Positions 8,965-18,829 are shown, counted from the stretch's first letter. The stretch: DNA of 64,000 bases from Kitasatospora sp. NBC_00374 (GCF_041434935.1 NZ_CP107964.1:6679001-6743000); one strand, 5' to 3'. Translations and numbers: made by a program. Notes: generated from the sequence alone by a model not told the origin.

Positions 8965-10359
8965 TCAGCGCCCGGCGAGCGCGCGCACGAAGCGGTTGCC
9001 GTCGATGGTGCCGAGGCCGGACGCCAGGTCGTAGCCCTTGGCGGCCTGGTAGCCCGTCACCACGTCCCAGGAGTTGTCGCCGGTGGTGACGTCGGTGATG
9101 CCGCTCCACTGCGAGGGCAGCGCAGCGAGCCCGTACAGCCGCCAGTTGAGCTGCCCGAGGCGGTGCCCGGCCAGCTGGTCGGCCAGCGCGACGATCCCGG
9201 AGAAGATCGGGGTGGCCTCACTGGTACCGCCGGTCAGGTGCCAGCCGACCCGCAGCGGGTCGTAGGACTCGTACGTCCAGGCGGCGCCGTCCACGGCCGC
9301 GCTCATGCTGATGTCCGGGGTGCCGCGGTGGTTGCCGGTGACCTTGGCCACGCCGAGCTGGTACCAGGGGCGGGAGAAGACGCCCGAGACGCCGCCGCCG
9401 GCCGCGCCGTAGTCGTCGTGCCAGACCTTGTCGGGCGCGGTGCGCCTGCCGTCGTTGTCCAGGGTCAGCTGGGTGCCGCCGATCGAGGTGACCAGCGGGT
9501 CGGAGGACGGCCAGGAGTTGACCTTGTACGGGTACAGGTCGCTGCCGTTCTCCATCGCGTCGGTCGCACCGGCGTCGCCGGAGGCGGCGAGCACGGTGAC
9601 GTCCTTGGCGGCCGCCGCCTGGAAGGCGTAGCGCAGGTCGGTCAGGGACGTGAAGTTCCCCTGGGCGAAGCCGGGGAAGGTGTTCTCGGTGGCGCCGAAG
9701 CTCTGCGAGATGACGTCGGCCCGGCCGGACTTGATCAGGGCCTTCTCGGCGTCCATCATCTCGGGCAGGCCGGTGACGCCCTCGGTCTCGGCGACGCCGG
9801 TCTCCACCAGGATGATGTGGGCGTCGGGTGCGACGGCGTGCGCGTACTCGACGTCGAGGGTGGTCTCGCCGGCCCAGCCGGTGTGCTCCCCGTTGGTCGG
9901 GTCGAAGGGCGGGACGTCGCCCCACCTGACCACCTCGACCTGGGTGTCCGGGATGCCCCACTGCTTGTCGAAGACCTCCAGGTCGTGCTGGATGGTCGGG
10001 GAGCCGAAGGAGTCGACGATGACGATGGTCCGGCCCTTGCCGGTGACGCCCTCCCGGTAGAGCGGCCCGAGGTTGTACGCCGTCCGGTACTGCAGCGGCG
10101 AGTAGCAGTGGATCGCGAGCTTCGCCAGGCAGTCCGAGGTCGATATCGGGGCGGCCAGGGCCGCCCGGCTGATGTGGCCGCTGGAGGCGGGCCGCACATG
10201 GACCGCGGCCTGCCCGGCCGGGTGACCGGCCGCCGTGGCGGTCACGGTCTGCGCGGTGGCGGTGGCACCGGTGAGGGCGGTGGCCCCGACGGCGAACAGC
10301 GCCAGGGCGCGCGCGGTGACGGAGCGTCGGGTACCCGCGGTGGCGGGGGTGATGCCCAT
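8965..10359 (-). CDS. Secreted S53 (sedolisin-type) serine peptidase
   Basis: A 464-residue exported protein: a signal peptide of about 36 residues (RRSVTARALALFAVGA then an Ala/Thr-rich h-region) and then a subtilisin-fold S53 domain. The Ser-Glu-Asp triad is visible as Glu165 and Asp169 (WAGETTLDVEYAH) and Ser380 in GGTSEATP. Asp262 in AASGDAG is the oxyanion residue. The C-terminal region (DVTTGDNSWDVVTGY, GYDLASGLGTID) matches the calcium-binding end of sedolisins. These peptidases act outside the cell, often at acidic pH. Oddity: the catalytic core begins near residue 85, so the roughly 200-residue activation propeptide of typical sedolisins is missing. Transcribed alone. Confidence 0.88.
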   Translation of the reverse strand: MGITPATAGTRRSVTARALALFAVGATALTGATATAQTVTATAAGHPAGQAAVHVRPASSGHISRAALAAPISTSDCLAKLAIHCYSPLQYRTAYNLGPLYREGVTGKGRTIVIVDSFGSPTIQHDLEVFDKQWGIPDTQVEVVRWGDVPPFDPTNGEHTGWAGETTLDVEYAHAVAPDAHIILVETGVAETEGVTGLPEMMDAEKALIKSGRADVISQSFGATENTFPGFAQGNFTSLTDLRYAFQAAAAKDVTVLAASGDAGATDAMENGSDLYPYKVNSWPSSDPLVTSIGGTQLTLDNDGRRTAPDKVWHDDYGAAGGGVSGVFSRPWYQLGVAKVTGNHRGTPDISMSAAVDGAAWTYESYDPLRVGWHLTGGTSEATPIFSGIVALADQLAGHRLGQLNWRLYGLAALPSQWSGITDVTTGDNSWDVVTGYQAAKGYDLASGLGTIDGNRFVRALAGR

Positions 10360-10540
10360 GGGACTCCTCGGGAGGGTGGGGCCGGCCGAGCCGGCCGGCC
10401 CCCATATCCCATCGGCAGGGGAGCGGGCGTTCCATAGTCAGACCGGGGCCGTCCGGATGGTCCCTGCAGGCCACCCGATCGGGTAAAGCCCAGCCCCGCT
10501 GTTGGTAACCCTCCTGCTCAGCCCGTCAGCTGACGAAAAG

Positions 10541-11299
10541 TCAGCGCGCACCGCCGTTCACGTAGAGGGTCTGCCCGCTGACGTACGAGGACTCCTCGCT
10601 GGCCAGGAAGGCGACCACCGAGGCGATCTCCTCCGGCTGCCCGACCCGCCGCAGCGGTGTGCGTTCGGCGACCTGGGCCTGGTGCTCCTCCGCCGACGCG
10701 CCGACCCGCTCGGCGGTGGCGGCCGTCATCGAGGTGGCGATGTAGCCGGGGGCGACCGCGTTGACGTTGATGTTGAACGGCCCGAGCTCGATCGCCAGGG
10801 TCGCGGTCAGCCCCTGGATGCCGGCCTTGGCGGCGGCGTAGTTGGCCTGGCCGCGGTTGCCTAGCGCGGAGCGCGAGCTGAGCGAGACGATCTTGCCGTA
10901 CTTCTGCTTCACCATGTACTTCTGCGCCACGTGGCTGCAGTTGTAGGCGCTGGTCAGGTTGACCGTCAGGACGGCGTCCCAGTCGCCCTTGGCCATCTTG
11001 AAGAACAGGTTGTCCCGGGTGATCCCGGCGTTGTTGACCAGGATGTGCAGACCGCCGAGGTCCGCGGCGACCGCCGCGAAGACCGCCTCCACCGCGTCGT
11101 AGTCGGCGACGTCGCAGCCGTACGCCTTCGCGGTGCCGCCCTTGGCGGTGATCGCGTCGACGGTCTCCTGCGCCCGCTCGGCGGTGAGGTCGAGCACGGC
11201 CACGGCCGCGCCCTCCTCGGCCAGCCGTCGCGCGGTGGCCGCGCCGATGCCCTGGGCGGCGCCGGTGACCACGGCGACCTTGCCTGCGAAACGAGTCAC
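10541..11299 (-). CDS. fabG: FabG-type 3-oxoacyl-ACP/CoA reductase (SDR family)
   Basis: A 252-residue short-chain dehydrogenase. The NADP-binding TGAAQGIG motif is at residues 12-19, NNAGIT at 89-94, and the catalytic set is Ser141/142, Tyr154 and Lys158 ([18 protein letters not shown]). It reduces 3-oxoacyl thioesters to 3-hydroxyacyl thioesters, or runs the reverse oxidation when it serves a beta-oxidation pathway. The GTG at 11299 is chosen because GGAG lies a few bases upstream and the protein begins exactly at the family's usual N-terminus. It is the last of three co-directional genes, 38 bases after the thiolase, so it is probably part of a fatty-acyl or aryl-acyl degradation operon. 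Confidence 0.88.
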   Translation of the reverse strand: MTRFAGKVAVVTGAAQGIGAATARRLAEEGAAVAVLDLTAERAQETVDAITAKGGTAKAYGCDVADYDAVEAVFAAVAADLGGLHILVNNAGITRDNLFFKMAKGDWDAVLTVNLTSAYNCSHVAQKYMVKQKYGKIVSLSSRSALGNRGQANYAAAKAGIQGLTATLAIELGPFNINVNAVAPGYIATSMTAATAERVGASAEEHQAQVAERTPLRRVGQPEEIASVVAFLASEESSYVSGQTLYVNGGAR

Positions 11300-11337
11300 G
11301 GAAATCTCCTTGCTGGATCTGGCTGGATCTGGGGTGT

Positions 11338-12525
<1,188 letters not shown>

Positions 12526-12558
12526 TTCTTCGGGCTCCTTATCCGGGAGGGATGGTTC

Positions 12559-13707
12559 TCAGAACGCGCTGACGCCGGTCAGCGCGCGGCCGATCAGCAG
12601 CTTGTGGATCTGGCTGGTGCCCTCGTAGAGGGTCATCACCCGGGCGTCGCGCAGCAGCTTGCCGACCGGGTACTCGTCGATGAAGCCGTAGCCGCCGAAG
12701 ACCTGGAGCGCGTTGTTGGCGGCCCGGACGGCGGCCTCGCTCGCGTACAGCTTGGCGACCGAGGACTCGGTGGCGAACGGCAGCCCGCGCTCGATGTGGT
12801 CCGCGACCCGCCAGGTCAGCAGGCGGGCGGCGGCCACGTCCACGGCGATGTCGGAGATCAGCTCCTGGACCAGCTGGTGCGAGGCGATCGGCGCGCCGAA
12901 CTGCTCGCGCTCCTTCGCGTATCCGACCGCCGCGTCCAGGCAGGCCTGGGCGATGCCGACACAGCCGGCGGCGACCGACATCCGGCCCTTGGCCAGCGCG
13001 GACATCGCCACGCCGAAGCCCTTGCCCTCGGCCCCGAGCCGGGCGCTGTCGGGGACCCGGACGGCGTCCAGGTTCAGCTCGGCGGTGGCCTGACCGCGCA
13101 GGCCGAGCTTGCCGTGGATCGGCGTCCGCCCGAAGCCCGGCAGGTCGGTGGGGACGAGGAAGGCCGTGATGCCCCGGTGGCCGGCCTCGCCGGTGCGGGC
13201 GAAGACCAGCGCGACGTCGGCCCAGGTGCCGTTGGTGATGAACATCTTGGCGCCGGTGATCAGCCAGCCGTCGCCGTCCCGGACCGCGCGGGTGGTGAGG
13301 TTGGCGGCATCCGAACCGGTGCCGGGCTCGGTGAGGGCGAAGCAGCCGAGCGCCTCGCCGGAGGTCAGCCGGGGCAGCCAGTGCCGCTTCTGCTCCTCGG
13401 TGCCGTGCGCGTTGACCGACTTGGCGACCAGGCCGAGGGTGACCGAGACGATGCCGCGCACCGCCGAGTCGCCGCGGCCCAGCTCCTCCAGGACCAGGCA
13501 GTACGCGAGGTGGTCGCCGCCGCTGCCGCCGTACTCCTCCGGGATGGTCAGGCCGAGGAAGCCGAGCTTCGCCAGCCTGCCGACGATCGCGCGGTCGACG
13601 GACTCGGCGCGGTCCCAGTCGGCCGCGTACGGGGCGATCTCGCGGTCGGTGAAGGAGGCGGCCAGTTCGCGGACGGCAGCCTGTTCCTCGGAGAGTTCCA
13701 GGTTCAT
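12559..13707 (-). CDS. Acyl-CoA dehydrogenase
   Basis: A 382-residue flavoprotein that introduces the alpha-beta double bond into acyl-CoA thioesters. Signatures: CFALTEPGTGSDAANL (FAD and substrate binding), AKMFITNGTWADV, and the C-terminal QVFGGYGFIDEYPVGKLLRDARVMTLYEGTS region, with the catalytic Glu in YEGTSQIH. First gene of the minus-strand operon. Two starts are possible: GTG at 13719, overlapping the GAGG sequence, or ATG at 13707 with GAGG about 11 bases upstream; the latter gives the usual family N-terminus (MNLELSEEQ). The promoter and a palindrome facing the TetR gene lie immediately upstream, so control by that regulator is likely. Substrate chain not determinable. Confidence 0.9.
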   Translation of the reverse strand: MNLELSEEQAAVRELAASFTDREIAPYAADWDRAESVDRAIVGRLAKLGFLGLTIPEEYGGSGGDHLAYCLVLEELGRGDSAVRGIVSVTLGLVAKSVNAHGTEEQKRHWLPRLTSGEALGCFALTEPGTGSDAANLTTRAVRDGDGWLITGAKMFITNGTWADVALVFARTGEAGHRGITAFLVPTDLPGFGRTPIHGKLGLRGQATAELNLDAVRVPDSARLGAEGKGFGVAMSALAKGRMSVAAGCVGIAQACLDAAVGYAKEREQFGAPIASHQLVQELISDIAVDVAAARLLTWRVADHIERGLPFATESSVAKLYASEAAVRAANNALQVFGGYGFIDEYPVGKLLRDARVMTLYEGTSQIHKLLIGRALTGVSAF

Positions 13708-13722
13708 GGCGGCGGACACCTC

Positions 13723-13748
13723 GATAAACTAGCGCTGCAAGTTTTATC
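13723..13748. promoter_or_regulatory. Candidate TetR operator
   Basis: Inverted arms GATAAA (13723-13728) and TTTATC (13743-13748) surround an inner AGCGCT palindrome. The site is AT-rich in a very GC-rich window and covers the expected transcription start of the acyl-CoA dehydrogenase operon. The TetR gene is divergent and starts 82 bases away, the usual arrangement for an autoregulated repressor. Confidence 0.6.
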
Positions 13749-13751
13749 CGG

Positions 13752-13779
13752 ACTCTAACCCGCGCCGCCCGTGCTGCAA
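13752..13779 (-). promoter_or_regulatory. Candidate promoter of the acyl-CoA dehydrogenase operon
   Basis: Read on the minus strand, TTGCAG (13774-13779) and TAGAGT (13752-13757) are separated by 16 bases, close to a -35/-10 pair for the vegetative sigma factor. The putative operator lies directly downstream. Confidence 0.45.
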
Positions 13780-13829
13780 AGGGCCCCTGCCAGAATGTCG
13801 ATCAACCCACCCGACCGGAGGAGGCGAGC

Positions 13830-14486
13830 GTGGCCCGACCCCGCACACCCCTGCTGAGCCGCGAGCGCATCGTCACCGCCGCGCTCGCCCTGGTCGACGC
13901 CGAGGGCCTGGACGCGCTCTCCACCCGCCGGCTGGCCACCCTGCTCTCGGTCAGCGGGCCCTCGCTCTACAACCACTTCGCCACCAAGGACGACCTGCTG
14001 GACGCCGTGGTCGACAGCGTCATGGGCGAGGTCGACCTGTCGATGTTCGACGGCGGGGCCCCCTGGCACACCGCCCTGCGCGACTGGGCCCGCTCCTACC
14101 GCGCCGCGCTCGCAGCCCACCCCAACGTCGTCCCGGTGCTCGCCCAGGGCCCCGGCCGGCGCCCCAACGCCCTGCGGCTGGCCGACGCGGTCTTCGGCTG
14201 CCTGGTCGACGCCGGCTGGCCGCGCGGCCAGGCCACCAGGATCGGCGCGCTGATGCGCTACTTCATCACCGGCTCGGCGCTCGGCTCCTTCGCCGCGGGC
14301 TTTCCCGAGGACGCCCAGCTCTACGCCGCCGACTACCCGCACCTCGGCGAGGCCCACCTGCTGGCGGAGCACCGGCGGCGGATCGACGAGGGTGCCTTCG
14401 AGACCGGCCTGGAGGCCCTGCTGGACGGGCTCGACCTGCGCTTCCGGCGCCAGGCCGCGCCGGAGGCGCCGGGCTCGCCGGGCTGA
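13830..14486 (+). CDS. TetR family transcriptional regulator
   Basis: A 218-residue regulator. The N-terminal helix-turn-helix spans about residues 10-57 (RERIVTAALALVDAEG, LSTRRLATLLSVSGPSLYNHFATKDDLLDAV). The C-terminal part is an all-helical ligand domain of the TetR_C type (WHTALRDWARSYRAAL, ALMRYFITGSALGSFAAG). The GTG start is preceded by GGAGGAGG at the right distance. It is transcribed away from the acyl-CoA dehydrogenase/thiolase/FabG operon, with a palindrome in the shared intergenic region, so it probably represses that operon until an acyl-CoA or related ligand binds. The ligand is inference. Confidence 0.88.
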   Translation: MARPRTPLLSRERIVTAALALVDAEGLDALSTRRLATLLSVSGPSLYNHFATKDDLLDAVVDSVMGEVDLSMFDGGAPWHTALRDWARSYRAALAAHPNVVPVLAQGPGRRPNALRLADAVFGCLVDAGWPRGQATRIGALMRYFITGSALGSFAAGFPEDAQLYAADYPHLGEAHLLAEHRRRIDEGAFETGLEALLDGLDLRFRRQAAPEAPGSPG

Positions 14487-14501
14487 CGCCCGCGGGCGTC
14501 A
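14484..14501. terminator. Palindrome at the end of the TetR gene
   Basis: A perfect 18-base palindrome, TGACGCCCGCGGGCGTCA, starts at the TetR stop codon and sits between convergent genes. It could act as a short bidirectional terminator, although the loop would be tight. Confidence 0.45.
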
Positions 14502-14520
14502 GGAGCGGCGCGGCCCGGCG

Positions 14521-15753
14521 CTACACCCGGGCGAACGACACCAGGGCGGCCCGGATCTCCGCGGCGGGGTCGTCCTCGTGGTAGATCCGCTCGCTCGCCT
14601 CGATACCGTCCAGGAACTCCTGGTACCGCACGGCGTACGACACGTGCATCAGCGGCTCGGCGAGCCGCAGCGCCCGTTGCGGATCACTGCCCGGAGCCAG
14701 CCCGGACCAGGCGCGCACCCAGGCGTCCCGGACGTCCGCCCACCGCTCGGGGCCGAGGAAGTCGCAGGGGCGCAGCCCGTCGAAGGCGGGGTGCCCGAGG
14801 TGCGCGTCCGAGAAGTCGACGGCCACCGTCCGTCGGCCGTCGGACCGCCAGTTGCCGGGGTGGAAGTCCCCGTGCAGCACCGTCACCGGCAGCCCGCAGG
14901 CGTCCAACCGCTGCACCAGCGAGGGTAGTTCGTCGGCCAGCCGGCGGGCCGCGGTGAGCTCCGCGGAGGCCAGCCCGGTCACCGCGCCGCAGGCCAGCAG
15001 CTCCCGGAACCGGCCGACCAGCGCGTGCGGGGAACGGTCGGGCAGACCGGGGACCGCGGGTGCGCCGGCCAGTGCGGCCTGGGCCGCGGCCCAGCGGCCC
15101 ACCACGGCCAGCATCGCGTCGTCCGGAACACCCCAGCAGTCCTCGCCGGGGACGTGCTCCAGCAGGATCCGGCAGCCGTCCGAGCCCAGCACCACCGGGA
15201 CCAGCTCCGGGTCGACGGCGCCGAAGGCGGCGATCACCGCGGCCTCGCCCACCGCGAACCGGGGAGTGGTCTTCAGCCAGGCCGGCCCGGCGGCGGTCGG
15301 GATCCGGAACAGGCCGGAGAGGTTCCAGCTCTTCACCTGCGCCACCGGGCCGGTAGCCGGGCGGCCGCGGTCGGCCAGCGTCCGGCCGGCCCAGTCCAGC
15401 GCCGAGCGCAGCCCGTCCGGGGTGGCCCAGTCGGCCCGCAGCGGGTCCTCGGGCAGCCGCCTCCCGGGCGTCGGCCCGCTGCTCTCGGTGGAGGGCGGGG
15501 CCGGGTGCCGCGCCGGGCGGCTCAGAGCCTCGGCGTGGTAGGTGACCAGCCCGCCGCTGGCCCCCTCGCCGCCCTCCACCGAGAGCAGCCGCAACACCAT
15601 GACGGGCACCCCGAACGCGCGCTCCAGACGGGCGGTCACCTCCTCCACCTCCGGCCACCGGGCGGATTCCACCGGAAAGGGTCCGACCTCCCCGAGCCGC
15701 TCGCCCCGACATGTCACCAGCACCCTGACGGTGCGCCCCGCTGTCTCGGTCAC
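14521..15753 (-). CDS. Aminoglycoside phosphotransferase-fold (APH) family protein
   Basis: A 410-residue protein whose C-terminal two thirds has the APH/choline kinase fold. The catalytic loop VTVLHGDFHPGNWR and the metal-binding VAVDFSDAHLG are both intact, so kinase activity is plausible. The first about 100 residues form a separate small alpha/beta region (RTVRVLVTCRGERLGEVG) rich in valine and glutamate that is not part of the kinase fold. The family contains antibiotic kinases but also many kinases of sugars and small metabolites, so resistance should not be assumed. The start is uncertain: GTG at 15753 is the best candidate but has only a weak ribosome binding site. It runs in the same direction as the nitric oxide synthase gene 77 bases upstream and may be co-transcribed. 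Confidence 0.75.
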   Translation of the reverse strand: MTETAGRTVRVLVTCRGERLGEVGPFPVESARWPEVEEVTARLERAFGVPVMVLRLLSVEGGEGASGGLVTYHAEALSRPARHPAPPSTESSGPTPGRRLPEDPLRADWATPDGLRSALDWAGRTLADRGRPATGPVAQVKSWNLSGLFRIPTAAGPAWLKTTPRFAVGEAAVIAAFGAVDPELVPVVLGSDGCRILLEHVPGEDCWGVPDDAMLAVVGRWAAAQAALAGAPAVPGLPDRSPHALVGRFRELLACGAVTGLASAELTAARRLADELPSLVQRLDACGLPVTVLHGDFHPGNWRSDGRRTVAVDFSDAHLGHPAFDGLRPCDFLGPERWADVRDAWVRAWSGLAPGSDPQRALRLAEPLMHVSYAVRYQEFLDGIEASERIYHEDDPAAEIRAALVSFARV

Positions 15754-15830
15754 CGGGGCATTCTCGGCCGGACCGGCGGCGACGGCCACCGGTTTACCGC
15801 GGCGCCGCCCGCGCCGCGCCGCCACCGTGG

Positions 15831-17189
15831 TCACCAGGGATTTCGCGCCAGAAAGGCCGGCCGCAGGTCCGGGTCCACCGGGTCGTAGTAGCGGTGGTAG
15901 ACCGGGGTGAGCCCGCCCGAGACCGGTGGCACGATCCAGCTCCAGTCCGCCGGGGTCGGCCGGCCGAGCCGCTCCTCCTGGGCGATGTGCCTCAGGAAGC
16001 GCTCGGACTCGGTGTGGTGGTCCGCCATGGTCACCCCGGCCTCCTGGAAGGAGTGCAGCACCGCGATGTTGAGCTCGACCAGCGCGCGGTCCCGCCAGAG
16101 CGTCCGTGCGGTGGAGGTGTCGAGCCCGAGCCGTTCGGCCACCGCGGTCAGCATGTCGTACCGGTCGGCGTCGGCCAGGTTCCGGGCGCCGATCTCGGTG
16201 CCCATGTACCAGCCGTTGAACGGCGCGGTCGGGTAGCGGATGCCGCCGATCTCCAGGGTCATGTCGCTGATCGCCGGGACGGTGTACCAGCGCAGGCCCA
16301 ACTCCGTGAACCAGCCGTGCTCGGGGTGGCTCAGCCGCACCTCGCGGACCGCGTCGTCCGGCAGTTCGTACCAGCGGGGCTCGGCGTCCGGGCCCGGCTG
16401 GATCAGCAGCGGGAGCACGTCGAACCGGCCCTCGCCGCTCTTCCACTGCGACCGCTTCGCCCGGTCGGCGAGTTCGGCCCCGGCCGGATCGCCGACCACC
16501 GTGCCGTCGGGCTGCCGGTGCCCGGCGTAGCGCACCAGCTGCTGGTTGAGGATCCGTGGCGCCGGGTGCCCCGGCCGGTCGGGGGCGAAGACCGAGATCA
16601 CCGGCCGGATCCGGCCGCCGTTGCCGGCCGCCCTGAGGTGCTGGAAACACTGCTCGGCGATCCCGTCCGGCGAATCGACGTGCCGCAGGTCGCGCACCAG
16701 CAGGCTGCGCCAGTAGAGCCGGCCGATGCAGCGGGCCGAGTTGCGCCAGGCGACCCGGGCGCCGAAGGCCAGCTCCTCGGCGGTGTGCCGGTAGCTGCCG
16801 GTGCGGTCGATCTCCGCCAGCACCTGGCGGATCCGCTCCCGCGGGTCGCCCGAGGCCGGCCGCTCACGGTGGAACTGCCGGACGAACTCCACGGCCTGGG
16901 CCGTCATCCGGCCCGGCCCGGGCGGCAGTTCCGGGCCCTCGCCGTGCCGGGGTCCGCGCGGGCCGCCCAGGCCGGAGCTGCCGCCGGTGCCTGTGCTGCC
17001 GGTGCCTGCGCTGCCGGTGCCTGCGCTGCCGGTGCCTGCGCCGCCGCCGGAGCCACCGTTGCCGCCGGGGCCGCTGATGTCGTCGGGGCCGGGACGGACA
17101 TCGTGGACGTCGTGCCGGGAGTGGGCGTAGGGGCAGACCCCGCCCGGAGCTGACTTGCGGGTACGAAGCCGACTGAAGATCAAGAGCAC
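15831..17189 (-). CDS. nos: Bacterial nitric oxide synthase (oxygenase domain)
   Basis: A 452-residue protein with the complete NOS oxygenase domain from about residue 95. The haem-ligating Cys154 lies in WRNSARCIGRLYW and the arginine-binding Glu332 in GWYMGTEIGARN. Other family blocks are visible (CFQHLRAAGNGG, TAPFNGWYMG, HHTESERFL, GRPTPADWSWIVPP). It makes nitric oxide and citrulline from arginine using an outside reductase, since bacterial enzymes lack the reductase domain. Oddity: about 95 extra N-terminal residues include CPYAHSRHDVHDV and a Gly/Thr/Ser pentapeptide repeat. GTG at 17189 is chosen behind AGGAGGG; TTG at 17183 is an alternative with better spacing. No thaxtomin genes adjoin it. 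Confidence 0.9.
   Translation of the reverse strand: MLLIFSRLRTRKSAPGGVCPYAHSRHDVHDVRPGPDDISGPGGNGGSGGGAGTGSAGTGSAGTGSTGTGGSSGLGGPRGPRHGEGPELPPGPGRMTAQAVEFVRQFHRERPASGDPRERIRQVLAEIDRTGSYRHTAEELAFGARVAWRNSARCIGRLYWRSLLVRDLRHVDSPDGIAEQCFQHLRAAGNGGRIRPVISVFAPDRPGHPAPRILNQQLVRYAGHRQPDGTVVGDPAGAELADRAKRSQWKSGEGRFDVLPLLIQPGPDAEPRWYELPDDAVREVRLSHPEHGWFTELGLRWYTVPAISDMTLEIGGIRYPTAPFNGWYMGTEIGARNLADADRYDMLTAVAERLGLDTSTARTLWRDRALVELNIAVLHSFQEAGVTMADHHTESERFLRHIAQEERLGRPTPADWSWIVPPVSGGLTPVYHRYYDPVDPDLRPAFLARNPW
16984..17043. repeat. 15-bp tandem repeat, four copies, inside the nos gene
   Basis: Four near-identical 15-base units (CCGGTGCCTGCGCTG type) encode Gly-Thr-Gly-Ser-Ala pentapeptides in the N-terminal extension of the nitric oxide synthase. 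Unit length is a multiple of three, so copy-number change would keep the frame. Confidence 0.85.
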
Positions 17190-17347
17190 ATCCCTCCTGA
17201 CCACATGGGTACCGGATGTCCGTTCCCGGCCGCAGAGAGTGAGCGATTCGGGCCCGCCCGGTGGTCCTGCGGCGCTAGGGTCTGCCCGGGGTCCCGCCGG
17301 GCGCGGGCCGTTCGGACGGTTCGGGCCGGTCGGGGACGGACGCCGAA

Positions 17348-17373
17348 GGGCGCCCGCCGACCGGCGAGCGCCC
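17348..17373 (-). terminator. Terminator hairpin after the sugar permease
   Basis: GGGCG and GCCG arms at 17348-17359 pair with GGCG and CGCCC at 17362-17373, giving a stem with a small internal bulge, 35 bases after the stop of the minus-strand permease gene. No other feature is seen in this gap. Confidence 0.5.
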
Positions 17374-17407
17374 TGGGCCTGTCCGGGCGGGGGAACGGGC
17401 GGAGGCG

Positions 17408-18829
17408 TCAGCCCATGTCCTCCAGCCGGACGCCCTTGGTCTCCTTCACGAACCTGGCGACGAAGAAGACCGAGCCGAGTGCGAAGGCGGCGTAGATCGC
17501 GTAGGTCGCCGAGAGGTTCCACCGCGACAGCGACGGGAAGCTGACGGTGATCGCCCAGTTGGCGATCCACTGGGCCGAGGCGGCCACCGACAGGGCCGCC
17601 GCCCGGATCCGGTTGGGGAACATCTCGCCGAGCATCACCCAGACCACGACGCCCCAGGAGAGCGCGAAGAACAGGACGAAGGCGTTGGCGGCGATCAGCG
17701 CCACGGTGCCCTGCAGGTCCGGGACGGAGACGTCGTCCCCGCTCCCGGTGGCGTAGGAGAACGCCCAGGCCGCGGTGGACAGCGACACCGCCATACCGAC
17801 CGAACCGACCAGGGCCAGCGGCTTGCGGCCGATCCGGTCGACCAGCAGGATCGCGATCACGGTACCGACGATGTTGATGATCGAGCTGGAGAAGCTGATC
17901 AGCAGCGAGCTGCTCTGGTCGACACCGACCGACTGCCAGAGGATCGACGAGTAGTAGAAGATCACATTGATGCCGACCAGCTGCTGGAACACCGAGAGGC
18001 CGATGCCGGCCCAGACGATCGGCAGCAGGCCGAAGCGCCCGCCGAACAGGTCGCGCAGTCGCGGCCGGTGGTCGGTGGCGATCAGGGTCCGGATCTCCTC
18101 GATCCGGGCCTCGGTGTCGATCGCGCCGCCCTCCACCTCGCGGAGCACCGAGCGGGCCTCGTCCAGCCTGCCGGCCGAGATCAGGAAGCGCGGGGACTCG
18201 GGGATCAGCGCGGCCAGGACGAAGTAGGCGACGGCTGGCAGGACGCAGATGCCGAGCATCCACTGCCAGGCCTCCAGGCCCAGCAGCCGCCCGCGGGTGT
18301 CACCGCCGGCGGCCTCCGCCAGTACCCAGTTCACCAGCTGGGAGATGGCGATGCCGAGTACGATCGCGGCCTGCTGGAAGGAGGCCAACCGCCCCCGGTA
18401 GCGGGTCGGGGCCACCTCGGCGATGTAGGTGGGGGCGATCACCGACGCGATGCCGATGGCCGCACCGCCCAGGACCCGCCAGCAGGCCAGGTCCCAGGCG
18501 GCGAACGGCAGCATCGAGCCGACCGCGCTGACCCCGAACAGCACGGCGGCCACCTTCATCACCCGGATCCGCCCGTACTTGTCGGCGAACCGGCCGGCCA
18601 GCGCCGCACCCACCGCCGAGCCCAGCAGCGCGGAGGAGACGATCAGGCCGGTCACACCGTCACCGACGGCGAACCGGCCCTGGATGCCGGAGACGGCACC
18701 GTTGATCACCGAGCTGTCGTAGCCGAACAGGAAGCCGCCGAGGGCGGCGGCGGCCGTGATGAAGATGACGAACCCGAGCCGGTCGAAGGGCTGGGCCTCC
18801 GCCTTCACGGACTGTTGGGTGACGCTCAC
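17408..18829 (-). CDS. Sugar porter MFS transporter, GlcP-like
   Basis: A 473-residue permease with twelve predicted membrane helices. Sugar porter signatures are present: GGFLFGYDSSVINGAV in helix 1, GRFADKYGRIRVM between helices 2 and 3, ESPRFLISAGR after helix 6, QQLVGINVIFYYSS in helix 7 and VDRIGRKPLALVGS between helices 8 and 9. It imports a hexose by proton symport. The sequence closely follows what is known of Streptomyces GlcP, the major glucose permease, so glucose is a reasonable substrate guess. The GTG start has GGAG a few bases upstream. A 10-base palindrome (TGAGTACTCA at 18841-18850) sits just upstream and could be an operator. Transcribed alone. Confidence 0.87.
   Translation of the reverse strand: MSVTQQSVKAEAQPFDRLGFVIFITAAAALGGFLFGYDSSVINGAVSGIQGRFAVGDGVTGLIVSSALLGSAVGAALAGRFADKYGRIRVMKVAAVLFGVSAVGSMLPFAAWDLACWRVLGGAAIGIASVIAPTYIAEVAPTRYRGRLASFQQAAIVLGIAISQLVNWVLAEAAGGDTRGRLLGLEAWQWMLGICVLPAVAYFVLAALIPESPRFLISAGRLDEARSVLREVEGGAIDTEARIEEIRTLIATDHRPRLRDLFGGRFGLLPIVWAGIGLSVFQQLVGINVIFYYSSILWQSVGVDQSSSLLISFSSSIINIVGTVIAILLVDRIGRKPLALVGSVGMAVSLSTAAWAFSYATGSGDDVSVPDLQGTVALIAANAFVLFFALSWGVVVWVMLGEMFPNRIRAAALSVAASAQWIANWAITVSFPSLSRWNLSATYAIYAAFALGSVFFVARFVKETKGVRLEDMG

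Noticed and set aside
7702-10437. A 911-codon plus-strand frame through the caspase-like gene and the S53 gene
   Set aside because: It runs out of frame in the first and antisense in the second, both of which have clear protein features.
14521-15753. Aminoglycoside resistance gene
   Set aside because: Only the general kinase fold is recognisable; no specific resistance subfamily features or resistance context.
15831-18829. Thaxtomin-type biosynthetic locus around the nitric oxide synthase
   Set aside because: No nonribosomal peptide synthetase, no TxtE-like P450 and no cluster regulator nearby; neighbours are an APH-fold protein and a sugar permease.
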